From Halomonas campaniensis (GTDB taxonomy: Bacteria > Pseudomonadota > Gammaproteobacteria > Pseudomonadales > Halomonadaceae), in assembly GCF_002211105.1 (NCBI RefSeq), contig NZ_JPUA01000016.1, positions 1 to 64,000 on the forward strand: a stretch of DNA of 64,000 bases, given 5' to 3'. Positions 44,683-54,589 of this stretch are shown in pieces (the first letter of the stretch is position 1; each line of letters starts with the position of its first letter). A program made the position numbers and the translations under genes. The notes beneath the pieces were generated by a model. It ran no database searches. It was not told the origin of the DNA and saw only the letters and a list, made by a program, of their open reading frames with translations.

Positions 44683-46158
44683 ATGGGGTGTTTTTTTGCT
44701 AGTAAGCGTCGCCAGCGCTGGTCGCTGGTGGCTGGTGTTGCGACGCTGGCGCTGTGCGTCAGTGCCAGCGCGTTCGCTGATTTCAACCGCCTGGGCCAAC
44801 TGCAGAATAAAGGCTTTTCGATTAGTGCCGAGGCACGCCTTTTGGATGCCGATGCGGGGCCCAATGCGCTGTTAGGCAGCATCTCTCCGGAGCGCCTGCT
44901 ATCGCCAGCCTCGGTCACTAAAGCCTACCTATCCGCGGCGGCGCTCAACCGCTTTGGCCCCCAGCACCGCTTTACCAGCCAGTTGGTCAGTTCCGCGAGT
45001 ATCGATAATGGCGTGCTGCGTGGCGATTTGGTGTTTGAAGGTGGTGGGGATCCAGGCCTGACCACTGAAAATCTGTGGCGTTTGGTGCAGCGCTTGCAAT
45101 TAGCCGGAGTGCGGGAGATCGAGGGGGCGCTGGTGGTCAGCCAGTGGCGCTTTGGGCCAGTGGAGTGCATCACCACGGATCGCTGTGATGCCCTCACGCG
45201 GGTAGCCAATGCGTATAGTGCGCCGCTCTCCTCGGCAGGGGTTAATTTTGGTAGCTGGTGCGTTAATGTGGCACCCGCCTCTAGCGCGGGGGAGCCTGCC
45301 AAGGTGGGGCTATGCGATAGCCAGGCGTCGCTGATCACCATTGATAATCAGGTGGTCACCCGCCCCGCTAATAGCGGTACGGAGATTAGTGCTGATCGTA
45401 TTACCGATGAGCGCGGTGACGTGATGCGGCTAACAGGCCAGATTTCCACCAACGCGACTGCGCGCGATGTCTATCGTGGCGCGGGCGATGCCGCCGAAAC
45501 CACCGCACAAGTGTTGATGGGGATGTTGAACCAGGCGGGCATTTCGGTGCGCGAGCCGTGGCGCGTCAGCTCTTCACAGCCGCCCAGCAGTGCCCGGCGG
45601 CTGGCAGCAGTGGATAGCCAGCCACTGCAAGAGCTCTTGCTGCGCATCATGAACTACTCCAATAACTACATGGCCGATGTACTGGCGCTGGATCTCGTCG
45701 ATACGCCCCAGGCGCAGCTACGTCAGGCAGGGCAAGCCATTGAACGTTACGTCCAGAGCCTGCCCGGGCACGGGCCGTTAACCCTGTATAGTGGCAGCGG
45801 ACTGACCACTGAAAACCGCACATCGGCCCAGGGCGTTAACGTGATGCTGGAGGACATGTTTCGTCAAAGCAGCCTGTTTCCCAGTTTTGTGGCGGCCTTT
45901 CAGTCGCCGGCTAATGGGGTGATGCGCTTTATTCGGCGAGGCTCCTCCACGTTTCAAAACAATGTCATGATCAAAACGGGCACGCTTAACCAACCCTTTG
46001 CCGTGCGTGCTGCGGCAGGCTATTTTCGCACCGCCCAAGGACGCTGGGGGGTATTTAGCGTCATGGTCAATGGGAACAGCAGTACGCCCTATTTAAGCTG
46101 GTCTGAGGTGCTGGATCCGTTGTCACTGGATCTAGAAGCAATGATATTAGCGAATTGA
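44683..46158 (+). CDS. dacB: D-alanyl-D-alanine carboxypeptidase/endopeptidase (PBP4)
   Basis: Class C low-molecular-weight penicillin-binding protein of 491 residues acting on peptidoglycan in the periplasm. The signal peptide ends around residue 31 (VSASAFA). Active-site motifs are SxxK at Ser77-Lys80 (SPASVTKAY), SxN in NYSNNYMAD and KTG in MIKTGTLNQP. Between the first two lie the large inserted domains typical of DacB. A gagggg site precedes the ATG. Possibly co-transcribed with dgkA, 34 bases downstream. Confidence 0.93.
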   Translation: MGCFFASKRRQRWSLVAGVATLALCVSASAFADFNRLGQLQNKGFSISAEARLLDADAGPNALLGSISPERLLSPASVTKAYLSAAALNRFGPQHRFTSQLVSSASIDNGVLRGDLVFEGGGDPGLTTENLWRLVQRLQLAGVREIEGALVVSQWRFGPVECITTDRCDALTRVANAYSAPLSSAGVNFGSWCVNVAPASSAGEPAKVGLCDSQASLITIDNQVVTRPANSGTEISADRITDERGDVMRLTGQISTNATARDVYRGAGDAAETTAQVLMGMLNQAGISVREPWRVSSSQPPSSARRLAAVDSQPLQELLLRIMNYSNNYMADVLALDLVDTPQAQLRQAGQAIERYVQSLPGHGPLTLYSGSGLTTENRTSAQGVNVMLEDMFRQSSLFPSFVAAFQSPANGVMRFIRRGSSTFQNNVMIKTGTLNQPFAVRAAAGYFRTAQGRWGVFSVMVNGNSSTPYLSWSEVLDPLSLDLEAMILAN

Positions 46159-46192
46159 ACAAACTCCACGCTCACAAGGTGAGGCGACCTGC

Positions 46193-46564
46193 ATGAAACC
46201 TGGGCATACCGGTTTAACACATTTGGTTCACTCCACGCGCTATTCGTGGAAAGGCTTGAAAGCGGCGTTTAGAAACGAAGCGGCTTTCCGCCAGGAGGTG
46301 GGCATTACTGCGGTGTTGCTGCCGCTTGCTTGGTGGATTGGCGAAGGCCCTATCAGTTGGCTGCTGCTGGTGAGCAGTCTGTTTTTTGTACTGATAGTGG
46401 AGCTACTTAATAGTGCGATTGAAAACGTGGTTGACCGGATCGGCACCGAGCACCATGAGCTTTCCGGGCGCGCCAAGGATATTGGCTCGGCAGCAGTGAT
46501 GCTGTCGCTGATCATGGCCGGCCTTACCTGGGGGCTATTGGGCTGGGAAAAATTCTTTGGCTAA
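46193..46564 (+). CDS. dgkA: diacylglycerol kinase
   Basis: Small three-helix membrane kinase of 123 residues that recycles diacylglycerol to phosphatidic acid. Family motifs are RYSWKGLKAAFRNEAAFRQE and the catalytic LLNSAIENVVDRIGTEHHEL with Glu and Asp residues. The length equals E. coli DgkA. It lies between dacB and glnE with short gaps. Confidence 0.95.
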   Translation: MKPGHTGLTHLVHSTRYSWKGLKAAFRNEAAFRQEVGITAVLLPLAWWIGEGPISWLLLVSSLFFVLIVELLNSAIENVVDRIGTEHHELSGRAKDIGSAAVMLSLIMAGLTWGLLGWEKFFG

Positions 46565-46611
46565 GCTGATTTAAAACCACTCATTTTTAGCACGCTGTCA
46601 GCGAGGTCGTT

Positions 46612-49596
46612 ATGCAAGCATTTGGACTTAGGAACGACGATTTTTTACCGTTGTCGACGCTGCCAGCGTCGTTACATACCGCCACCCAGTCTGCCTGGAA
46701 GCGGCTAACCGAGGCGCTTGCTCAAGCCGATAATATCGCCGAGATGACCAAGCAGGAGCTACCTTCCAGTAATTGGCAGGAGCTTTCTGAGCCGCGCCGC
46801 GAGGCGCTTGCCAGAGTCTTGGCCATATCGACCTTTGCACTGGATACCCTGATCCGCTACCCCCAGTGGTTAGCCGAGTTGGATATTGCCGGAGAGTTGG
46901 ACGCCAACCCAGGGCGGGACGAGCTGGCCAGTTGGCTAAATGAGTCATTGGAGGGTGCCGAAGACGAAGAAGCAATGCAGCGGGCGATACGCCGTTTTCG
47001 CCGCAAGCGTATGCTGGGAATTATTTGGCGAGACCTTAATCGTGCCTCCGGCTATAGCATGTGGGATACCGCCACGGCGGTCTCGGAGCTCGCTGAAATA
47101 TGCTTGGAAGCTGCGTTAACCTGGCTAGAGCAGTTTTACGCACCGCGTTGGGGCTTACCTGCCCCCCGCAATGACGGCACCTCCCAGCGTCTGGTGATCC
47201 TGGGCATGGGCAAGCTGGGCGCGGGGGAGCTGAATCTCTCCTCCGATATCGATTTGATCTTTGCCTTTGCCGAGAAAGGCGAAACCCAAGGTGGTCGTAA
47301 GTCATTAGAGCATCAGGAGTACTTTACCAAGCTGGGCCAAAAGCTGATTGCTGCGCTAGACGCCATGACCGCCGACGGTTTCGCCTTCCGCGTTGATATG
47401 CGCTTGCGCCCGTTGGGAGACGGCGGTTCGTTGGTGGGCAGCTTTTCCATGCTCTCCAGCTACTACCAGGATCAAGGCCGCGAGTGGGAGCGTTACGCCA
47501 TGCTCAAAGCACGGCCGGTTGCCGGAGATCTAGACGCGGGCGGTGAGCTGCTGGCTGGGCTGCGCCCCTTTGTGTACCGCAAGTATCTCGATTTTGGCGC
47601 TATTGAGTCGCTCCGTGAGCTAAAAGCGATGATTAACCGCGAAGTGAAGCGTAAGGGCATGCAGAGCAATATTAAGCTCGGCCCGGGTGGCATTCGTGAG
47701 GTTGAGTTCGTGGTGCAGGCGTTCCAACTGATTCGGGGCGGCCGCGATACGGAACTGCAGGTGACATCGCTGAAAACGGCACTCAATCGTTTGCCCGAGT
47801 TGGGCCTGTTGCCCCAGGAAGTGGTCGATGAACTGCTGCCCGATTACGCCTTTATGCGCGATGTCGAACACGCGCTTCAAGCACTGGAAGATCGCCAGAC
47901 ACAAACCCTGCCCAGCGATGATGGTGATCGTGAGCGGGTTGCCTTCGCCATGGGGCATGAAGACTGGCCGGGGCTGGTTGCTCAACTCGACGAAGTGCGC
48001 GAGCGGGTGCGTCAACACTTTGACGCTGTGATTGCCGACCCCGAAGAGGATGTCGATGACGCCAACGATGATAGCCAGCTCGGCTTGGCCCAGTGGCGGC
48101 TTATTTGGCGCGGCGAGTTAGAGGGGGAGGAGGCAAGTGCCCACCTTTTTGATGCGGGTTTTAACGAGCCAGAAAAAGCCTTGAAGCGGCTGCATAGCCT
48201 TTATCATTCTCGGCAAGTGCAAAGCATGCAGCGGATTGGCTTCGAGCGCTTGGATGCATTAATGCCACTACTGCTGGATGCGGTAGCGGACAATGAAGCA
48301 CCTGACACCGCCCTTGAACGGGTACAGCCGCTGATTGAAGCCGTGTTGCGTCGTACCGCTTACCTCGCGCTGCTGCGCGAAAACCCCCAGGCGCTTGAGC
48401 ATTTAATGCGGCTATGCGCCGCCAGCCCTTGGATCGCCGAACAGCTATCACGTTATCCCATTCTGCTCGACGAGCTACTGACCCCGGAAACGCTGTATAC
48501 CCCCGCCGATAAAGCGCGCCTGGCCGATGAATTGCGCCAAACGCTGAATCGCCTGCCCGAGGACGATGAAGAGGCCCAACTGGAGGCGCTGCGCGTTTTT
48601 AAACACGCCCAAACGCTACACGTGGCAGCGTCTGATATCGCTGGCACGCGACATCTGATGAAAGTAAGCGATTACTTAACCTTTATCGCCGAAGTGATTC
48701 TCGATGCAGTGTTGGCCATGGCCTGGAAACATATCACCCGCAAACACGGCGTGCCTGAGGGGCTGAACACCGGGGAGGCAGCGTTTCTAATTGTCGGTTA
48801 CGGCAAGCTGGGGGGCATTGAGCTGGGTTATAGCTCGGATTTAGACTTGGTGTTTCTTCACGATAGCGATGGTCAAGGCGCGACCGATGGCCCACGGCCC
48901 ATTGATACAGCGGTGTTTTTTACCCGCCTGGGGCAGCGCATTATTCACCTGCTGACCGCGGTAACGCCCACCGGCACGCTTTATGAAGTGGATATGCGCC
49001 TGCGGCCCTCGGGAAATTCCGGGCTATTGGTGACCTCACTTAAAGCCTTTGCCGAGTATCAGCGTCAGAATGCCTGGACCTGGGAGCATCAGGCATTGGT
49101 GCGCGCCAGAGTGGTGGCGGGTAGCGAGACGTTGGCCGAGAAATTCAGTCAGTTGCGGGGCGATATTCTAGGTCAGGCGCGAGATAAAGCTGCACTACGT
49201 GAAGAGGTGGTCAAGATGCGCCACAAAATGCGCGAGCACCTTGGCAGCAAAGCCGCCAGCAACACCTTTAATGTCAAACATGATGCCGGTGGGATGGTAG
49301 ATATCGAGTTTCTTTGCCAATACGCGGTGTTAGCACTTGCTCACCAAACGCCTGCGTTACTTACTTACAGCGATAATATCCGCATTCTAGAGAGTCTGAC
49401 GGAGAGTGGGCACTTACCCGCTGAAGAGGCGGAGCGTCTTCGCGAGGCTTATCTGGCTTATCGTAGCGCTACGCATCGGGCAGCGCTCACTGGTCAGAAA
49501 GCGCTCAGCGATGGTGATGAGTTCCGTGCTCATCGCGATATCGTCACCGCGCTCTGGCAGCGCTTTCTTGAACCCTCCACCGCTGATAACAGCTAG
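46612..49596 (+). CDS. glnE: glutamine synthetase adenylyltransferase/adenylyl-removing enzyme
   Basis: Bifunctional regulator of glutamine synthetase, 994 residues. The N-terminal adenylyl-removing nucleotidyltransferase half has GMGKLGAGELNLSSDIDLIF; the C-terminal adenylyltransferase half has GYGKLGGIELGYSSDLDLVF, each with the paired Asp metal ligands. Between and after these lie the GlnD-like regulatory helical domains. Start is supported by gagg before ATG. It responds to PII and glutamine in known systems. Confidence 0.96.
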   Translation: MQAFGLRNDDFLPLSTLPASLHTATQSAWKRLTEALAQADNIAEMTKQELPSSNWQELSEPRREALARVLAISTFALDTLIRYPQWLAELDIAGELDANPGRDELASWLNESLEGAEDEEAMQRAIRRFRRKRMLGIIWRDLNRASGYSMWDTATAVSELAEICLEAALTWLEQFYAPRWGLPAPRNDGTSQRLVILGMGKLGAGELNLSSDIDLIFAFAEKGETQGGRKSLEHQEYFTKLGQKLIAALDAMTADGFAFRVDMRLRPLGDGGSLVGSFSMLSSYYQDQGREWERYAMLKARPVAGDLDAGGELLAGLRPFVYRKYLDFGAIESLRELKAMINREVKRKGMQSNIKLGPGGIREVEFVVQAFQLIRGGRDTELQVTSLKTALNRLPELGLLPQEVVDELLPDYAFMRDVEHALQALEDRQTQTLPSDDGDRERVAFAMGHEDWPGLVAQLDEVRERVRQHFDAVIADPEEDVDDANDDSQLGLAQWRLIWRGELEGEEASAHLFDAGFNEPEKALKRLHSLYHSRQVQSMQRIGFERLDALMPLLLDAVADNEAPDTALERVQPLIEAVLRRTAYLALLRENPQALEHLMRLCAASPWIAEQLSRYPILLDELLTPETLYTPADKARLADELRQTLNRLPEDDEEAQLEALRVFKHAQTLHVAASDIAGTRHLMKVSDYLTFIAEVILDAVLAMAWKHITRKHGVPEGLNTGEAAFLIVGYGKLGGIELGYSSDLDLVFLHDSDGQGATDGPRPIDTAVFFTRLGQRIIHLLTAVTPTGTLYEVDMRLRPSGNSGLLVTSLKAFAEYQRQNAWTWEHQALVRARVVAGSETLAEKFSQLRGDILGQARDKAALREEVVKMRHKMREHLGSKAASNTFNVKHDAGGMVDIEFLCQYAVLALAHQTPALLTYSDNIRILESLTESGHLPAEEAERLREAYLAYRSATHRAALTGQKALSDGDEFRAHRDIVTALWQRFLEPSTADNS

Positions 49597-49663
49597 CTAG
49601 ACGGCTTTCCCAAACGAACCAGGAAGCAACAGTGATCACAAGAAATAGGGCAGGACGGCCCAT

Positions 49664-50557
49664 ATGATTGGACACATTTTGGCCACGCTATTGCCGGTAT
49701 TTTTAATTGCCGGCTGTGGCGCTGCCTATGGGCGCTACCGTACGCCGGATATTCGCAGCCTCAATACGCTCAATATGGAGCTGTTCGTTCCGCTATTGGT
49801 GTTTGCCGTGCTGGCCGACCGTCAAGCGCCATTGGCTGAATACGCTTGGCTGGCTACGGCAGCGATAGCGGTGGTGCTGGGGTCGGGGGTTGTACTGTGG
49901 CCGTTGACTAAGTGGCTAAAGCTGGATAGCAAAATCTTTCTGCCCCCGATGATGTTCAACAATGCGGGCAATATGGGCGTGCCGCTGCTGGTATTGGCAT
50001 TTGGTACTGAGGCCCTTCCCGCGGCGGTGGTAGTGTTTATCGTTGAAATGCTGCTGCACTTTTCGGTGGGGCTTTACATGCTCAATCCGCGCACCTCGCT
50101 ATGGCGAATGCTGCGCATGCCGATTGTCCTAGCGAGCCTGGCGGGTTTAGCGGTGAATATTAGTGGGCTGCCGCTGCCTGGCTGGCTGCTTGAGGCGATG
50201 CATATGCTGGGTGGAGTATGTATTCCGTTAATGCTGTTTGCATTGGGGGTGCGGCTTCTGGAGATCGACTTTAGCGACTGGCGGACAGGAATTCTGGGAG
50301 CGCTACTCTGCCCGTTGTCCGGGCTAGTGATTGCCTTGCCGTTGATGTGGCTACTGCCACTGAACGCGCTGCAAGCGGCGGTGCTGCTGGTATTTGCAGC
50401 ACTGCCGCCTGCGGTGTTGAACTACTTGGTTGCCGAGCAGTATAAGCTTGCGCCACAGAAAGTGGCTTCGTTAGTGCTGATTGGTAACCTGGGGAGTCTG
50501 GTCGTGATGCCGCTCACCTTGGCGGCGGCATTTACCTGGGTGTATGCGCCTCTTTAA
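49664..50557 (+). CDS. AEC family transporter
   Basis: A 297-residue membrane protein of the auxin-efflux-carrier/malonate carrier group with about ten helices in two inverted repeats of five. Visible family parts are GYGRYRTPD-like GRYRTPDIRSLNTLNMELFVPLLVFA, FNNAGNMGVPLLVLAFG (the crossover helix) and the second crossover PPAVLNYLVAEQY. No substrate can be assigned. It is 67 bases after glnE and probably has its own promoter. Confidence 0.85.
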   Translation: MIGHILATLLPVFLIAGCGAAYGRYRTPDIRSLNTLNMELFVPLLVFAVLADRQAPLAEYAWLATAAIAVVLGSGVVLWPLTKWLKLDSKIFLPPMMFNNAGNMGVPLLVLAFGTEALPAAVVVFIVEMLLHFSVGLYMLNPRTSLWRMLRMPIVLASLAGLAVNISGLPLPGWLLEAMHMLGGVCIPLMLFALGVRLLEIDFSDWRTGILGALLCPLSGLVIALPLMWLLPLNALQAAVLLVFAALPPAVLNYLVAEQYKLAPQKVASLVLIGNLGSLVVMPLTLAAAFTWVYAPL

Positions 50558-50596
50558 CTTTCCATCGACGGCGCAAAAAAGTCACTCACTGCGCGA

Positions 50597-50956
50597 TTAG
50601 CGCTCATCTTTAACTTCGTAACTGCCTTCCAACACGTCCTGATGACCTGGACGATTAGGTGCCGAGGTAGACCCGTTGGAGTAGCCGCCACCGATATCTT
50701 GCGCCTGCTGGGCACGCATCTGCTCCATACGTTTCTTCATTTTATGCCGTACAAACGGCATCATTGCCCAGCCAATCAATAGGAAAAACAGGCCGAGTAC
50801 TACACCGACTATCATTAACGCGCCAAACGCCAGCCATGTGAATAGCAGCTTTAGGCTACCCGCCAAGCCAGTAGGTTGGGTTTGCGCAGCACGGGCACGC
50901 CATTGGTTAGCCGCTTGCCATGCAGCATTGCGTTGGTCGCGATTCATCTGTGGCAT
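50597..50956 (-). CDS. hypothetical single-helix membrane protein
   Basis: A 119-residue protein not recognised as a named family. The N-terminal 40 residues are hydrophilic (MNRDQRNAAWQAANQWRARAA); one or two hydrophobic stretches follow (LLFTWLAFGALMIVGVVLGLFFLLIGWAMMPF region), then a basic segment RHKMKKRMEQMRAQQAQDIGGG and a polar tail. The ATG at 50956 has ggagg 5 bases upstream and is preferred to one four codons earlier. Likely inner-membrane, function unknown. Confidence 0.7.
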   Translation of the reverse strand: MPQMNRDQRNAAWQAANQWRARAAQTQPTGLAGSLKLLFTWLAFGALMIVGVVLGLFFLLIGWAMMPFVRHKMKKRMEQMRAQQAQDIGGGYSNGSTSAPNRPGHQDVLEGSYEVKDER

Positions 50957-51385
50957 AAGAGCCTCCATCGGTTATTCGCACCCATTGGAACACAGTTGCT
51001 CCAGCAAGTTCACTGCCTGGGAGTAGTGCTGTAGATCCATGCATTGCCAGCACAGGTTTCCGCGAGGGCGCTGTGAACCCTTCCATGGGCGCTAATTTTG
51101 ATATCTGACCGCCATGGATGGCGGAAATGCCGGAATTGTCGGGAATACTTTCCGGCCCTGTTAAAAGACCCTCGCTTCAACCTGCCCTGGCACCACAATA
51201 TAGTGGGTTATTTCAGTCGCCATTTTTAATGCATTAGCGCGAAGATACTTAGTTAGCTTCCAGGTACAGTGCGACGAGGTTTTTCAACTGTTACCATTAA
51301 GCTGTACAGGAGAAGTTTAGTTGTACAAGCATGCGCTTAATACGCTGTGCTTACCTAAATAGAGCTCATCTAACAGGACGGTTAT
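50957..51385. other. intergenic region with several palindromes
   Basis: This gap of about 430 bases has no gene I can support. It holds CCGCCAT-GG-ATGGCGG (51109-51124), a GGGCGCT word twice at 51066 and 51087, an ATG-centred CCATGG pair, and two TGTACA palindromes at 51303 and 51322 spaced 19 bases. The first half could be a degenerate dispersed intergenic repeat; the second half should hold the BCCT promoter, with aggacgg as its ribosome-binding site. Confidence 0.5.
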
Positions 51386-53011
51386 ATGGCTAATCATGGA
51401 GGCAAGTCGGTATTCATCGCATCGGTGGTGATTATTTTTGGCTTGGTAGTTGTTGGAGCGTCATTTCCTGAAGGATTTGCCAATGCGGCAGAGGGAGCAT
51501 TGACGACTATTACTGGGCTATTCGGGTGGTTTTATCTATTTTCAGTATTCGGTTTTGTGATTTTTCTGTTTGGTCTGGCGCTAAGCCGGTACGGCAAGGT
51601 GCGCTTGGGCCCCCAGGACAGTCGGCCCAACTATTCGTTTTTTTCGTGGATTAGCATGCTGCTGGCGGCAGGCTTTGGTGTCGGGCTGGTGTTCTACGGC
51701 ATGGCGGAACCCATGACCCACTTCATCGAACCACCTTATGGTGACAGAACCGCTGAAACGGAAGCAGCGGCTCGTTACGCGATTCAATACAGCTATTTTA
51801 ACTGGGGGATACACCAGTGGGCGGCTTTCTCGATCGTCGGTTTGATCATCGCCTACTTCCAGTTTCGTAAGGGGCAGGCGGGGCTGGTCTCATCCGTGCT
51901 GTCGTCAATCACGGCCAAGAACCCTAAAATTCGTCCCTATGCTTCCTGGTTGGATGTCTTTGCCGTGGTTGCCACTGTTATGGGTGTGGCTACCTCGCTT
52001 GGGCTGGGCGTTCTGCAGATGAACGGCGGTTTAAATGCTGTGTTTGGCCTGCCAGAGAACGGTTTCTGGCAGTTTTTGATTCTCTTTGTGATGTTCTGCG
52101 CTTACATGGCATCCACTTGGTCGGGTCTGGATAAAGGCATTAAACGCCTCTCTAACCTCAATATGATTTTATGTATCGGGTTGATGCTGTACGTGCTGTT
52201 CACTGGCCCGACCGTGGCGATATTAGAGACGATCACGGTGGGTATTGGCGACTATCTGCAGAACTTTATTGGCATGAGCCTGCGCATTTCCCCTTACAGC
52301 GATAACGAGTGGGCGAGCAGCTGGACGATTTTCTACTGGGCCTGGGTGATTGCCTGGTCGCCCTTTGTGGGTACCTTTATTGCCCGGGTGTCCCGTGGCC
52401 GTACTATTAAAGAGTATGTGTTTGGGGTGCTGTTCGTGCCACCGCTGCTGGCCTGTTTGTGGATTGGCGTATTCGGTGGCGCGGCGCTGCATATGGAGTT
52501 GAATGGCACCGATGTGGGGCTTGCGGCCGCAACCCAGGATAATATAACCGTCGCGCTGTTTGAGATGTTTGAGTTGATGCCCTTCACCGGCCTGCTGTCG
52601 GTCGTGGCGATGCTGCTGATCTTTATTTTCCTGGTCACTTCTGCTGACTCGGCCTCGTATATCGTGGCGCAAATGACCGATAATGGTTCGATCAACCCGC
52701 CGCTCTACAAGCGCGTCATTTGGGGGGTGCTGATCGCGGCTATCTGCCTGACGCTGATTGCCTCGGGTGGTTTAACAGGGCTGCAGTCAGCCGCAGTGCT
52801 TTCGGCGCTACCGTTCACCTTTATCCTCTATATGATGGTATTTGTATTGGTTCAGGAGCTACGGGCAGACCGCAAGGCGATGCTTACCCAGCTTTATCGT
52901 CGCCATGGCGAAACGCCGGTGGGGGCGGATGCCTTTGAAGCCGAGCTGCTGGGTGAGGAAGAGCGCTTGCGCCGTGCTCCGAGTGTGGTCAATCGGCGCA
53001 TTAATAGTTAG
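51386..53011 (+). CDS. BCCT family betaine/choline-type transporter
   Basis: Twelve-helix sodium- or proton-coupled carrier of 541 residues for quaternary ammonium compounds. Family motifs are GMAEPMTHF, FNWGIHQWAAFSIVGL and the conserved helix-8 region FYWAWVIAWSPFVGTFIARVSRG, whose tryptophans form the betaine cage. The C-terminal tail is short and charged (about 60 residues after the last helix), so osmosensing like BetP is uncertain. Substrate may be glycine betaine, choline or ectoine. No bet genes are adjacent. Confidence 0.93.
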   Translation: MANHGGKSVFIASVVIIFGLVVVGASFPEGFANAAEGALTTITGLFGWFYLFSVFGFVIFLFGLALSRYGKVRLGPQDSRPNYSFFSWISMLLAAGFGVGLVFYGMAEPMTHFIEPPYGDRTAETEAAARYAIQYSYFNWGIHQWAAFSIVGLIIAYFQFRKGQAGLVSSVLSSITAKNPKIRPYASWLDVFAVVATVMGVATSLGLGVLQMNGGLNAVFGLPENGFWQFLILFVMFCAYMASTWSGLDKGIKRLSNLNMILCIGLMLYVLFTGPTVAILETITVGIGDYLQNFIGMSLRISPYSDNEWASSWTIFYWAWVIAWSPFVGTFIARVSRGRTIKEYVFGVLFVPPLLACLWIGVFGGAALHMELNGTDVGLAAATQDNITVALFEMFELMPFTGLLSVVAMLLIFIFLVTSADSASYIVAQMTDNGSINPPLYKRVIWGVLIAAICLTLIASGGLTGLQSAAVLSALPFTFILYMMVFVLVQELRADRKAMLTQLYRRHGETPVGADAFEAELLGEEERLRRAPSVVNRRINS

Positions 53012-53102
53012 CATCACTCATCAGTACTCATAAAAAGTAACCAAGCCTTCTATTGCCGGGCAAGGTAATTCGGGAGCAGCGACGAATGAAGCGAAGATGC
53101 TA

Positions 53103-53249
53103 ATGGCGCGGCAAGGGCGCCATGGGGCGACACGAAGACAGGCTAAAGGGGTGGGGTTTGATCGCTGGCTTGATCGGGTGGTGACAGTGGCTGTGCTAAC
53201 GGCGATGATCATCGGTCTCGCTGCTGTGGCCGCTCACTGGTTGCTCTAA
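53103..53249 (+). CDS. possible 48-residue single-helix protein
   Basis: A small frame coding for a very basic N-terminus (MARQGRHGATRRQAKG), an amphipathic segment and one membrane helix (VTVAVLTAMIIGLAAVAAHWLL) ending at the stop. Its ATG overlaps the TAA of a five-codon frame starting at 53086, which has gggag 11 bases upstream, so translation could be coupled. The location is 91 bases after the BCCT gene on the same strand. No family recognised; could be spurious. Confidence 0.4.
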   Translation: MARQGRHGATRRQAKGVGFDRWLDRVVTVAVLTAMIIGLAAVAAHWLL

Positions 53250-53302
53250 TGTACCTGCTTTTCGCAATACTTTTCGCAATAGAAGTGCTTAACGTCCGGC
53301 TT

Positions 53303-54589
53303 TCATGCCAAGCGTTTGCGTGTCTCTACGCGGTTACGACCAAGTCGTTTGGCGTTGTACAGGTGCTGGTCGGCGCGTTCAATCAGCGTTTCAGCGCTGA
53401 TAGAATAGCCGGGTGACATGCTGGCAACGCCCATACTAACGGTGAGGTCTGTGTGGGTGCTGGAAAAAGCGTGGGGAATGGCGAGCGACAGCACCGCCTT
53501 GCGCAAACAGTTGGCGACGCTCACGGCGTCATCATGATCCTGACCTGGCAGCACACAAACAAACTCTTCACCACCGTAGCGGGCGAGCAGATCTCTGGCG
53601 GGCTCAATACACTGATTGAGCGCTTTAGCAACGGCGCGCAGGGTATCGTCACCCATGGCATGTCCATAGTGGTCGTTAAACTCTTTGAAGTTATCGATAT
53701 CGATAAAAATCACCGATAGTGGCTGTTGGTTTTGCTGTGCCAGGTGCCAGTGACGTTGATAAAACTCGTCAAATTGGCGGCGGTTTGCTACGCCTGTTAA
53801 GCCATCCATATTGGAGAGGTGGTGGAGTTGATCGCGCTGCTCCAAGCCTTGCTGGAACGCATTTAACAAATGATCCAAGCTATCCACCAGATGCCCTAAT
53901 TCATCATCCTGATGACCGCGCAGCATGGGCTTGGGCCACTGACCGGGGCGATTGGTATCGGTTTGGGCAATCGCAGCGTGTACCTTGAGCAGTGGGCGTG
54001 TAATAAATAGATGAAAAAAAGCGATCACGACGATGCTTAAAATAAACGCTTCTAAAATACTTACCCCGACCACCCTGTAAATACGCGCCAGGAACTGCTG
54101 GGTTAAGTAGCCTTCTGACAGCATTAATTCAATTTCGCCGACGACTGCTTCCGGCATATCGCTGCCCATGTAATAGGCGAGAGACGTTTGGTAGTGCACT
54201 ATATCGCCGAATAAATACTGGCTGAGCCAAGTCGAAGCAGCCTGTCTGGGCCTCTCAAATTCAGCCAGCGCACGCCCAAAATCGTCACGAATCGATACCC
54301 ATGCGACCTCGTCAGCATTAAATAGCCCATAGGCGATTTGGTGGGCGAGGTCAGGGTTAAGCTGGAAAGCGGCTTCTGCTGCGGCTCCGTTGACTATGGC
54401 CAGTTGATGGGTAATGCGCTGCTCGGTTTCCTGGCGTATGTTGGAGGCGTGGCTGAGTAGTTCAATACTGCCCGCTACGCCGCTAATCAGCATAGCGACC
54501 AGCAGGGTGAGTAGCGCTTGCTTACTGGTCAGACTGCCTTTTTTAGGGGCTGGGGCCGAGAGCAAAAACCGTGGGCGAGGCGGGGTCAC
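53303..54589 (-). CDS. membrane diguanylate cyclase (GGDEF)
   Basis: A 428-residue protein predicted to make cyclic di-GMP. It has a cytoplasmic N-terminus, a helix near residues 27-50, a periplasmic sensor of about 120 residues, a second helix near 172-195, a HAMP-like linker and a GGDEF domain with the active site RYGGEEF near residue 340. The RxxD inhibitory site five residues before is PARD, lacking the Arg, so product feedback is probably absent. Its start overlaps the stop of a periplasmic binding protein gene (ATGA), linking it to two solute-binding proteins upstream. Confidence 0.92.
   Translation of the reverse strand: MTPPRPRFLLSAPAPKKGSLTSKQALLTLLVAMLISGVAGSIELLSHASNIRQETEQRITHQLAIVNGAAAEAAFQLNPDLAHQIAYGLFNADEVAWVSIRDDFGRALAEFERPRQAASTWLSQYLFGDIVHYQTSLAYYMGSDMPEAVVGEIELMLSEGYLTQQFLARIYRVVGVSILEAFILSIVVIAFFHLFITRPLLKVHAAIAQTDTNRPGQWPKPMLRGHQDDELGHLVDSLDHLLNAFQQGLEQRDQLHHLSNMDGLTGVANRRQFDEFYQRHWHLAQQNQQPLSVIFIDIDNFKEFNDHYGHAMGDDTLRAVAKALNQCIEPARDLLARYGGEEFVCVLPGQDHDDAVSVANCLRKAVLSLAIPHAFSSTHTDLTVSMGVASMSPGYSISAETLIERADQHLYNAKRLGRNRVETRKRLA

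Noticed and set aside
51010-51198. 62-codon minus-strand frame before the BCCT gene
   Set aside because: No ribosome-binding site or recognisable product; it runs through the palindromic intergenic sequence.
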